Assembly (NCBI GenBank): GCA_963281155.1
Contig: CAUJLY010000006.1
Location: 8,308,001 to 8,372,000 of the forward strand
DNA length: 64,000 bases
Direction of reading: 5' to 3'
Origin: Rhabditophanes sp. KR3021
Lineage: Eukaryota; Nematoda; Chromadorea; Rhabditida; Alloionematidae
Made by a program: the position numbers and the translations under genes. Below are positions 1-11,169 of the stretch, piece after piece (the stretch's first letter is position 1; every line of letters begins with the position of its first letter). The notes below the pieces were generated by a model, which had not been told where the DNA came from, did no database searches, and was given only the letters and a program-made list of their open reading frames with translations.

Positions 1-373
1 CTTGATTTAATAATTTTCCAAACTATAAAGATTACATCCACTTCCACATTCTTAATACAAACACCATAAAAAATAGAGAATGTGCTACTTCGTGATTGAA
101 ACAACATAAAGTACTTTATTTTAATATATTTTCACATTAAAAAATGGGTAAAAAATGAGTTTTAATTTAATTGAAAAAGGAACCAAGTACCACAATTTAA
201 AAATGCCATAAGCTTGTTTTTTATATAAATACATTCTGACATAGGATTTAATATCCACACAACTTTTACTTCCTAAACTCCACCTTTGGCAAACATCTAA
301 GCCAAAAAGTCGTATATAATGACAGCTTTATGCCTACAAAATATATTTAACATTTTGAGATTCTCTTGTAACT
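1..373. other. AT-rich flank upstream of the TGF-beta-like gene
   Basis: No coding segment, RNA gene or repeat could be supported here. The stretch is AT-rich and should contain the promoter and 5' leader of the ligand gene that starts at 374, but no TATA box or initiator stands out from the background. Confidence 0.4.
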
Positions 374-1373
374 ATGGAAAAAAGCCAAAAAATATATTTG
401 TTTCTGATTCTATTTGGAATTATAGTTTGTGTTGTAAGTTGAACAATCTTAACTCCGTATATTAATTGTTTAGAGATCCACTGATAGTAAAATGGAGTTT
501 GCTTTAAGTAAAATACTTGAAAACTTGAATCTTGATCAAATTCCACAAGTAACCGAGGAAGGCTTGTTAAGAAAGGAAAAATGGCTGGAAACATCAATGT
601 TCATTAATAAAATTGAACAAAAGGAGGTTCAGATTCCACACACGACTATCATAATATCAGAATGCTCTCTACCACTTGCTTGTTTCAATCTGTACTCACT
701 TTTACAAGATCGTACTTTGGAGGAAGTAACTTTAACGGTTCAAATTCCTTCAAAATTTAACAATTTACAAGTTAGCATTTATCCATTGTTAAAACATTTT
801 GACATTGGCACTAAAATCGGTGAAAGGTTTATAACATCAAATGATTATGTCAAAAATGATACATTCTTAAGTATTAAACTTGACACCAGGCATTTAAAGT
901 TTTTCAGTAAGGAGGATAAAAAAAGAAAGCTTTTCATTAAATATCAAGGTGATACATTACTGAATAGTGGTTTATATGATAAGGAACTACTTTACAAATC
1001 TTTCATCGAAATAAAGACATTTAAAATAGACAAAAGACGGCAAAGAAGGAGTTCTGAAAAGACATGCCGAGATAAGAGAAGGGATAATACTTGTTGTCTT
1101 GATGACATATACATTAGCACAACTGACATGAAATTAAGCTTTGTGCTGACACCTTTAGAAATAAATATCCATGGTTGCGGTGGAACATGCGAGCTTGCAG
1201 AAAATGCACAAACTAATTCAAAACTTGCTGCTAAAACATCATATCCAAAAAATAGCTGTTGCTTCGCTTCAGCTTATGAAGATATTCAAGTTTCATATTC
1301 AATAGACGATTTCAAAACTATCGACAACGCAACCATTCATGAATTAGTTGCTAAAACGTGTATGTGTTATTAA
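374..1373 (+). CDS. Secreted TGF-beta superfamily ligand, two exons
   Basis: Predicted dimeric growth factor made as a preproprotein of 319 aa. Exons are 374-433 and 474-1373. Exon 1 encodes only a hydrophobic signal peptide of about 20 residues and ends at GTAAGT; the 40-nt intron ends TTTAG and the join keeps phase 0. A propeptide of about 200 residues follows, then a furin-type site (KRRQRR) near 1036-1053. The mature part has nine cysteines in TGF-beta/activin order: one Cys, a CC pair eight residues later, C-G-G-T-C (CxGxC knot), a second CC pair (the family's inter-chain position) and a terminal C-M-C-Y. These are seen directly; receptor class is not resolved. A shorter start at 492 is possible but would lack the signal peptide. 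Confidence 0.85.
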
Positions 1374-1935
1374 ATTCATCATTGGCACAAATACGAATGT
1401 GTTAACACGAGGTCAAATCAACCAAATTATTCTCTTGCTGAAATTAATTTCTTAATATTAATACCTGTTCATACTTTAATTAATGTGCAGCTTTACAATT
1501 TTAAATAATATACCATTCCGTTCCATAAATAATATTTCTCAAAATCATTAATGACTTAATAACTAGTTACATTTTTTGACATGAAATGCCATCATTATAT
1601 CAATGACGTTTTTAAAATATCCGTTTGTTATTTATTAACTATACTTTGAATAATTTAGCAAAACCGTTTCATAGCTCAAACTATCAGGAAAAAATAAATA
1701 CGTAGTTTTATAAAGCAATTTAAAATCAGTTTAAATCCAAAATGAATTACATTATTAAGTTAGGTCAATATTTATTAAATTTTCAAATCAAAATAAATCT
1801 TATAACAATACGATCTATACAACGAGTCTTTTCATTTTTATAAGGCTTTATATGTTTTTGTTATTGCTAGAAGTAATACGTATTTTATAGATACAGACTT
1901 GTGGGTGCAACATTTCCAAATGTGTAAAAAAATTA
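1374..1935. other. Intergenic, 3' of the ligand gene
   Basis: AT-rich spacer between the ligand stop codon and the tRNA. It probably holds the ligand 3' UTR. An A-rich AATAAA-type hexamer lies near 1692. Nothing else was recognised. Confidence 0.4.
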
Positions 1936-2007
1936 AGGGGACACCCGGGTTCGAACCAGGGACCTCACGATCTGCAATCGCATGCTCTACCACTGAGCTA
2001 TATCCCC
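1936..2007 (-). tRNA. tRNA-Cys (GCA)
   Basis: Read on the minus strand the 72 nt fold as a complete cloverleaf. The acceptor stem GGGGATA pairs with TGTCCCC and a U discriminator follows. The D-arm/A box is TAGCTCAGTGG, the anticodon loop TTGCAGA gives anticodon GCA, and the T-arm/B box is GGTTCGAACCC. No intron and no encoded CCA. A run of seven T on the sense strand (1926-1932) lies just downstream and fits an RNA polymerase III terminator. It decodes UGC/UGU codons. It closely matches the animal nuclear tRNA-Cys pattern, and no pairing defect is visible. Confidence 0.95.
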
Positions 2008-3249
2008 GTGAATGTTAATTTGAAGCTAAAAATGAATTTCTGCTATATTTGATTGCCTCGACTTAATATACCACATCTAGTGGCTAGAGTAATCTTTGCA
2101 CAACTGTTTTAAACCGTCATTTAAATTGGACTTTCTTTTTGAGTAAATAAAACACTGATTATTGTCTAGAATATCTTTGACAAGTTTAATTATTAGATGA
2201 TACATTTAAAGTTCGAATAAAACTTCAAATGAACCAACTAATTGTAATATTTAGGTATTACAGTTTGCCCAAACATATCAAAGCGCCATCTTAGACATTG
2301 AATCAAGTTTCTTCTCAATGTCTTTTTGATTAAAAAACTGTAATAGAGATAGAAAAAAATCTAAACTTGGATTGAAAATTGCTCAAGCATGTTTTGTTTA
2401 TGCTATTTATTACTCTTTGGTTTAACGAGAATATAACTTATTGTACAGGAATAATTATATTCCCCCAATGTATTTGCAAATAAAGTTTAAAAAAAGTATT
2501 GGAAAATGTTGTTATATTCATTAAAACCTAATGATTGAATAGGAGCATTTAAAAGATTTAGTTCTTTCGGGCTATCTCATGGTTTGGATGAAGAACTTCG
2601 TCGTAATGATTCCAGAGATGGCATTGAAACATTTTGGAGAATTCAAACGCAATTTTTTTGTTGTTCTAGGTGTTGCTTGTACTTCATGTACTGTTTTCAA
2701 ATTTAAAGACAGTGAATGGTCAGTAAAATGATGTTTGTGTTCTGCTTAAACTATACTATATTTCGGTTAAATAAACTTTATTTATAATGAAACAATTATT
2801 TAAAATAAGTTTCATTGTAATGTATATTAGATTTAATTGTTAATTATATGTGTATAATAAATATACACTACTGAATGATAAAATAGTATAAAGAGAAAAG
2901 TTAATAACACGAAAGGCTATATTATTACATAAAAGGGATGATATTTTTAGAAAGCCCATAAATATACACACTGATGATGCATATTTCATTCTTTATTTAC
3001 ATAGCATACTGTTAAATTAATAACTAGAGAGTGATCGTGTTTACAATAACTTGTAAAGTCACAAAAGTTTCTTTTTGTACTAAATGTCATAATACTGATA
3101 ACCACTTGAATTCATCTTAATTTATATAATGAGGCAAGCATTAATTCACAATAGTTTGTTATTAAATATGGTTTATTCAATATAGATAAAAATAAATGCA
3201 ATATATAATATCTCTTCAAATTAAAAATCTGTTTACATTGATAGTAGAG
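2008..3249. other. Intergenic between tRNA-Cys and p190 RhoGAP
   Basis: AT-rich spacer. On the minus strand it includes the 3' UTR of the RhoGAP gene, with an AATAAA poly(A) signal at 3172-3177. A segment near 2545-2730 is less AT-rich and open in two plus-strand frames, but matches no family I know; it is listed among the findings. Confidence 0.4.
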
Positions 3250-6200
3250 TTAGTCAATTGTTGGATGACATAAACTTTCCCCAAGCAAAAATATCCAGTA
3301 CAAAGCTTTCTCAAATAACGGCGACATATAATTCATTTGATCAAAATTAACCATCGGATGTCTAAATAATGTTGGCCACCAAACTTTTGCCATATTTCCA
3401 ATTGTCATGCTGTTTGAGTCTGAAAATGCTGCGATATGTTGAATATGAACGATCAAATAGCGCAAAACATGACGATTGATAGCTGGGAGTTGGTTAAAGA
3501 TTCCATGTAACTGGGCATAAAAGTTTGTATATAAATCATCTTTTTTACCCTCGACAGTCAAAACTCCCGAATAACCTTTCACACATTCAATTATTTGCTC
3601 ATGAAAGTCTATTGGAATTATAGGATCTTTCAAATGGCCCAAAAATGATTTCAGTGCAGTTGCGACTGTATTTACTGGTGGATCAAATTCGTCTGGGCAA
3701 AATTTCTTTTCAAGCAAAAACGTCTGTTCTAGTTTCTGTGCTTGATCATGACCTCCAGGTACTCTATAGATTCCCTGAGTTTTGCCGTTGTTATTCTAAA
3801 CAAATAAACTACTCTTTTATAATTTGTAAACATACCGATTCAAGAAATTCCACGCATTTTCTTATGAAAATAGGTATTCGGTCGTTTGGGTCTTCCATGC
3901 AAAGCATGATTAAGCTCTTATTTGACAAGTCGTTTTCGCTAGTCCCATTCAAGTTTGTAGTTGAATTTTTATTGCTTTTCGACCCTTTCTTAGTAAACCT
4001 CAAGAATCCTAAACCTCCTTCTTTATCTAAAATTAGACAAAATTAAATTGGCGCAAATAATGCAATATAAAGATCAAAGTTAATATGTATAACTAAAAGA
4101 AATAATAAACAAAACGCACTTTCACGACTATTAGCAAGGCTGGATGGTTTAAAAGAGTCAAAGTTAGTAGGATCATCACTGATGGGTAGAGAAGTGTTTA
4201 GACCACTAAGGTGGCAATCTTGAGTCACTATAATTTCATTTTTTAACTTGTCTTGATTTGTTCGTTTTCTAAAACTATTTGCAACCCGACTCAATACTTT
4301 ATCTTTTATTTGGAAAATATTACTCGTAGACGCCATAAAATTGGAAGATCCCATTTCTTCTTCAACTTCACGCAAATTTTTTTTCTTTTTATTTCCAAAA
4401 AATTTTAGATTTAATTTGAATCTTTCAAATACCGATATACTTTGAGGTTGGCTAGATGGAGATTTGAGCATTAATGTGTCTGAACTCTTAAAATGACTTA
4501 ACTTCTTTACCCGATGCTTCCTCAACAAAGTTGCCTCCCGAGACACAACGCCATCACTTCCACCCGCCACACTTCTTTCATCTAGCATATTGTCTTCCAA
4601 AAAGTCATACTTACTATTCCTGATCATACTTTCAGATTCTATCGAATATCTTCTTCCCTTTTGTCGAGGCTTGATGTTAGTATAAGGGTACATGTTTCGT
4701 GTAAAGTATTCATACGTTTCCAGACTTTGGAACTCAAATTCACCTAACGTAATGATAGCAGGCTTAAAAATAGGTTCCACAAACACAAAACAACGATCCA
4801 CATAGTAGCATAACTTAGGGCAATTATGTAACAAAAAAGGGACTAAAGCACGACGGGACGTAAACTTACTTTGAGCAGAAGATGAGCCTTTACTCTTTTT
4901 AGTTGAGTTGTTTTTCGAGATGGTTCCATTTTCAAGACTGGTAATTGAATTAAGTTCAGTTGGAAATGGTTTAGGCTTCTTAATGTCGGTTGGTTGACGA
5001 TTAAATTCCATTTGGTTGAACAGATCATTTACTTCTTGGAATTCATCTTTTATTTCCATATGATCTTCGGGAGTTGCTAACGGAGCCATGATAGACCCAT
5101 TGGGTGATTTAGCGTAAGAGGACAAACTTAATTCACAGGGAACACCAATTAACACCTTTCTTTTCGAGGCTGGTGAGATTTGACCATTCTTATCTGCAAC
5201 CAGTTCCATTTGCGTCTGAGTATAATATGATCGTTGCGAATCACTTCGGCAAGATTTAGGGGAAATCATATGCTTGGTTGAGTTTCCATTGCTGGATGCA
5301 GACGAAGTTCTAGATCCATTAGAATGCATTGTGGTTGAGGCGAATCCTGAGGAATTTGAGTCAATGTCCGATATGTTGATAGGCGACACGGATGCCAAGG
5401 CTTGGGTTTGAGAGATTTCAAATACATTCTTAAAATACCCAACGAGCTTAGCCATTTCAGACTTCTTTGAGCATGTTTGAGGGGTCGTTTGAAAAAGTGC
5501 ACCTGTAACAGAAGCTATTTGATTTCCTTCTGTAAGCATTCGATTTGTATCTTTATTTTCAAAGAAGTCTTGAGGATCTCCAAGTGCATTAATCATAATA
5601 CAACTTCCGACCATTCTTTTGGAGTGCTTTGTCAAACATTCCGTGGTGATCAGTTGTTGAATGGCTACTTTCATATGCTCAAAAGAAGCTATCCTATTTG
5701 CTTGGTACGTAAAGATATGACCTTGATAATTCAGTCTCAGATTGGGTGAATTCAACCAAGAATGGTAGGAACTAATTTTTATATCAACTCGAATTGTAGT
5801 TGAACTACTTTGCAACTTAGACAGCTCTGATTCCAAGTTAATTTCACCGATTGGAATGTCAAAACTTAAACAACCTGACGACAGACTGCTCAAATTATTG
5901 TGTAAATAAGGATAAATAGGTTCCAGGATTCGATTGATTACGTTAAATTCATGACACATTACTAATAAATTTAATTTAATATCTGCTTGCCTTCCAGACA
6001 GATGACGATTCACAATATCGGTGAGGAAATTATCTATTTGAGTTTCGTTACTACATGAGATCACATTGAGATTGTGTTGCTTTGCAAAGTTGTCTATAGC
6101 ACTACATAAGTCATACTCATCTGAATTGCTGTTCAGTCGTCTATTTGACACCGCAGGTGATTCAATTATCAAAGGTGGAATTCTAGCATAAATTAATTCG

Positions 6201-8915
6201 GACGTAATTGCGGGCATAAAATTTTCAAAGACTTCTCTACAGGAAACCAAATAGATTGTTACTTTACTTGAATTAGCACAAACTCTTGACTTGTATGTTT
6301 GAGAAAACAGAGAATAAGAAAATGTAATTAGATTATTTGGATTTTTGTTGTATCCAAGACGAGCAACAGATTCAGTTATCGTCGACATCACATCTTGAGC
6401 CAAATACTCCTCTCCATTAAATACAATCTCAATAGTAGATGGAATGTTTAAGTTGAATTTCTTCACTCGCTGTAAATGATCGTCAAGCATTTCCATTGCA
6501 ACAGCATCGGTGCATTTGGAACCACATGGGCATGAAATAGAAAAGGAATTTTCATTGGCAACAAAGGCAGCATATCTTTCAATCATTTTCAATCTTAATT
6601 CATGCAAGATATTCAATTGCCTGAAACGAATGTCATCTTGCAAAATGGAGTCCAGATAAGTCAACTCTCCATCTGTTAGTAAGATATCCTTACAATTTCT
6701 TTTAAATTTTCTGTTCTCCTTGCTAGAAAGCAGTTTAATGAACATGTCTACTTTTTCTAATAGCAACTCTTGAAAATTCTTTTCTGCCACTTGTATCAAA
6801 ACAAATTGATACTCATCATAAATTTTTGCAGCCTTGTTTTCAAGCAGCTGTTCAAATGGCAGCATTCCTTTCAAGAAAAGTTGGGCGTCTTTGAATGATT
6901 TGCCTGGAGTAATGTGCAGACATTCCTTTAAAAATTGAATAAACTCAAATTCACGCTGCTCTTCCTTTCTCTCCTGTTCGATTTCCTTTTGATATTCAAG
7001 GAATGTATGCTGGGCTTCTGAGGTAGATAGAATTTCAATTGGCACACGAGTATTTTTATATGAATCATCACTATTCATGTTATCATCTATTTCAGCAGCT
7101 TTGGCAGCATTAAAATAATTAGAAAATAGAGGATGCTTAATAATAGTCAGTTTAGCATCATCCCACATCATATAAGGAATACTTTTGCGATTCAGTAAAG
7201 CCACAAATACAAATTTCAGTGACGGCAGATGGCTTTGTAGACACGAGGAAATCCACTCTTCATTCAAACTATTTAGATAACTTTTAAAGAATTCAATAGT
7301 AGCTTTGCTTCCAAAAAATGTTAGAAAATCAACCAAATTGCCGTGTGGATTAGCAATCAGCGTTTTAAAAATATTCTGCCAAGGTAGAGAATCTATTTGT
7401 TTGTAGCTTTTAACCGGAATGCTACCCTTCAATAAAGCAGCAAAATTTCTTCTAACAGCTTCTTCTCTTTTTTGCTGGATGGTATAGGCTTCCGAGTAAG
7501 AACTAAGTTTAAACTTGGTCTTATTCTTTTCCAATTGGTGTGCAATGTAATAGAAAAGCTCTTTCACATTAACATTGCGTAAAGCTGATGTTTCGACCTA
7601 AATATTTTATGTATAATATATGTATCCATTTGTGTAAATAAAAATGGTAATATTATTTTTGATAAAAAGATGTCTCTGCTCTTTTTGGAAGAGGTTATTC
7701 AAAATAATAATGACTACACTAACCAAAAATAGTTGCTATTTGTTTATGTATACAAAAAGGCAAAGCCTAAGTCCTTGAGGACATCAAAAATGATGCTTGT
7801 TTTGTCTAAGCTTTTAATGGGTTTACCATCATAATTCGTCAAAATTTATTCTGGCATAATCATCTAAAAATAAACATACCAAATTTAAGGCCGGCAATTT
7901 CCATTCTTTATTACAAAACTGAGTTTGAAGTGTCTCTAAATATGATGGATCAGCAATATCACACTTACTTGCTGCCCAAAAAACAGGTTTTTTTGTTTTA
8001 TATAAAGCTTTGACTAGATCAGTGTAGAACTTTGTTACAAAATTGGGACTCCTATTTTTGATGTGAGTTGAATCAGTAACCACTAGAAATGCATCGACAG
8101 TTACTTTGTTTTCTGATAGCTCTACCCGTGGATAATCGTTTTCTTGTCCAAGTTGATCCTATAATAAACATAACACATGTCAATTTAAATCATACGATTA
8201 AATTTTCTCGAAATACAACATGTGTTTTTAATATACTATGTATGTAATTGATACAAAGAAAATACATAAACAAATGATGTCAGCAAAATCTTTTGTCAAA
8301 TGAATGACGAAAACTTACTGTCGACAAATACATTAATTTCCCCTGTCCCTCTAATTTGGTTCTAACTGCACGCTGCATATAATCACTTAAATCTATTTGC
8401 TCCTTCGTAGATTTATGAGTAATGGAGTTGAAAGTTTCGTCACTCAAGAACTCTGTTTGCTCTAGTACCCTGATATGCGTCGTTTTCATGTTAAATTGAT
8501 CTGCTATTTTCGGATCCAACATTACATCACCCCACCATAACCAGTGGTCGTTATTAATTACAGGGGACCCACAAAAGTCAGCCTAATTTAAAGTAAAGAT
8601 GATGAAGAAAAGCGAAAATGGTCTTACCTGCGACAAAATAGAATTATGATCCTCAGAAAATTCATCTTGAGATTGACGGCAAAATCTATTACATAAGGCA
8701 GACTTTCCAACACCTTCCGCACCTTTAAAATAAGAAGGACCTGACAAACCAACCACACAGACTGTAATTAAACTTTGCTTCTTGATGTTTGCAGATGAAC
8801 TTCTGGTAGTCGAAGTTGGAGGCAATGAAATGGGCAAACTTGGGTAGTCAATATTTTCCCAACTACTAGCTGAAATCTGAGTTCCATTGATAACTTCTGT
8901 ATCCAATTCTTTCAT
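3250..8915 (-). CDS. p190 RhoGAP (ARHGAP5/ARHGAP35 family), six exons
   Basis: GTPase-activating protein that switches off Rho at the cortex. Exons in transcript order: 8628-8915, 8319-8582, 7880-8158, 4120-7597, 3836-4026, 3250-3795. The joins give 5,046 nt and 1,681 aa, against about 1,500 in vertebrates. The N-terminal GTPase-like domain has a P-loop GAEGVGKS (residues 65-72), the family signature 'NNDHW' and an SKCD guanine motif (about 248). FF-repeat and pseudo-GTPase regions fill the 3.5-kb exon 4. A low-complexity Ser-rich linker precedes the C-terminal RhoGAP domain, whose Arg finger GIYRVPGG is intact (about residue 1511). Introns are 45, 160, 282, 93 and 40 nt; the one after exon 4 uses GTGCGT. 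The start is the first ATG upstream of the P-loop, 31 nt after an AG acceptor-like site. Confidence 0.93.
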
Positions 8916-10914
8916 CGGACAGAGGAATATTAAATATGTATAATTTCTACACAAAAATAGTTTTTTCTCCTACTAAATAATCTTTTTCTGTTTAATGACA
9001 CTCCAACACAACCCTTCTTCCAATATGGTTACAAAAAGCGTCGACTAAATACTAATAAATTCATGTAAATATCTATTGTTTAATAAACAATGACAAAAAT
9101 AGTTACCTAAAAAGTTGACAAAAGTAAATAAATATATGAGGGAATGATTTATTGAACAAATAATAATTCGGGAACAAGATATTTAGGCTGTACTTGTTAC
9201 AGATAAAAGAGTGTTAATATAAAATTAAAATGGTTCAATCAAAAAAAGCGGATAATCAATGATAGCTGTAACCGTTTTTAACAACATTGCAATTAATAAT
9301 TAAATTTGAACGTATCGAGATTGACGGTGTGTTTAAGGAACTGTGCGAGAGTTTAAATAAATATGAATAATTTAGATCACAAATTAATAAAATTAATTTT
9401 AATGTAGGTGTGAATGGATAGATTTGATGTAACAAAAAGTTGATATAAAAGGCGTTTGATAAGGAAATAATGGTTGCAATATCCAATATTCCTTAAAAAT
9501 AACCTATTAAATATTGATCAAGCACACCCAAAAAGTGTGTCTTAATAAAATAAGATGGTGAAAGATGAAAGTCTGATTAGTTCACAATAGGAGGTGTCAT
9601 TTTATACATTGTTTTGTTTTTATTTAGTAATCAAAAGAAACGATCATGACTGGTACTAAGATGCAAAGATATATATATTAGGAATTGGTCATCGATGTTC
9701 ATAAAGATAAATTTATACACATAATATATACAGATATTTTTATCGTTTATGATAACAATTTTTGCGTTATCAATTGTACTGTCATTAACTATTTAAGCTT
9801 TTGACAATTCTTAAATTGTACAATTTTTTAATAAAAATTTGTAGTGGATTTAAAGTTATTGCATCAACGATATAAACTTCTGAAGCATAAAATCATTGAA
9901 AGTATCTAAAAGGATCTTCTTTAGATCACATAAGCTGCAAATTAAAGAAGACATTTTCTAAAATTACTTAATAGACCATTAATGAAGATTGAATTGGTCG
10001 ATTTAATTGTTTCTGCAAGATTAAATATAAATTAATTTTATTGGAAAGATAGTCAAATAAATTAAAGTTAAAGAAAACAACCGTTACGTAAAGTTAAAGA
10101 AATTTTGAAACACTTTAAATTACCCATTAAACTTTATTTCGCTCCAAATCAAACAGTTTAAAAAGGCAAATTACACCTTTTTTAATTAAATAAATAACCT
10201 AAAAGCAATTAGTCAAAGTGGAAAAGATTTTTTATTAACCAGTCAAAAAGTAACAAACAAGTTTACTTAAATTTTTAATTAACTAGCTACTAAAAACCAT
10301 TGCCAAGCGACCACTACAAACTCATTCAAGCAATTTAAATCTTTTTGAGGATTCATTTTCAAAAGTTACCTATCACAAGATTTTTTTAACTTAATTTTAA
10401 TAGGTTTAACGTTTATCAATATAAATACTTTCGGGATGCGCACTGTAAAATGTAAACAAAAGAGGGAGGAATAGTTAATGAAATGAAGAATCAAACAAAA
10501 GCAGTTATCTTTTTTTGTTTATATTATTAAATAAGTAACATTTTGGTCTTAGATGTGGAACGAAACAATAGAATAGAAGTAAAAAGTTTATCAAATATAG
10601 ATGAATTTAAATGAATTTGGATAAATTTTGATGGTTTACAAATATTTAATTGGAAAGCCCAATATTTGCAAACTAAATTTAAAAGTAGTCGTACAGTTTT
10701 AGAAACGCAAAGTAGTTAAAAGTCGTAACAAAAATTAATGTGTTTTAAATATTTAAAAAAATTTAAATTAAACATCCGCTGAGCAAGGAAAACAAAAAAG
10801 GAAGTTTATCATAGGTGCGCGGCTAAATTGACACTTTAATGTGGGTGAAACAATAAAAAGAATACTAGTCATTGTTAAGTGTCATGTCGATAAAAAACAC
10901 ATATCTACTTAATT
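8916..10914. other. Gene-poor intergenic DNA upstream of p190 RhoGAP
   Basis: AT-rich. The part next to 8915 should hold the RhoGAP 5' UTR and promoter; TTTTTGTGTAG (minus strand, ending at 8947) looks like a splice acceptor. I saw no other coding signal, RNA gene or mobile element. Confidence 0.4.
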
Positions 10915-11169
10915 TTGAACGTTAACTTTTTTAGTAGCGTCAAAAATTCTTACTTAATAATAAAAAGATTTCCAGCACTTGATTTGCTTAGACAAGATTA
11001 CACGCTAAATATGATATATTTAATGGATTTGCAAGTTTTTAATATATTTTTATCTTTAGTTTACCGTTTGGCCCTCACAAATCATTTTTATTATTTGCAA
11101 CAATTTTGTGGTTATTTTAATACACGTATCAATATCATATTCTACAGAAATTTTTGTAATTCTTCATAA
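10915..11169 (+). pseudogene. Possible bestrophin fragment (first membrane segment)
   Basis: An 84-codon open frame with no neighbouring exons. Its middle resembles bestrophin TM1 and the following linker: a hydrophobic stretch leads into LSLVYRLALT, close to the YRLALT of vertebrate bestrophins. It is followed by FCGYFNTRINI, where family members have a Cys/Tyr-rich piece before the conserved LIPxSF. The expected continuation after that point is absent, and nothing similar flanks it. A decayed bestrophin remnant is the best explanation, especially as a large bestrophin pseudogene lies at 38-40 kb. Chance similarity cannot be excluded in an AT-rich frame that encodes hydrophobic residues. Confidence 0.27.

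Noticed and set aside
334..597. Minus-strand open frame over the ligand's first exon
   Set aside because: It is antisense to a well-supported signal-peptide exon and main coding exon, and shows no domain.
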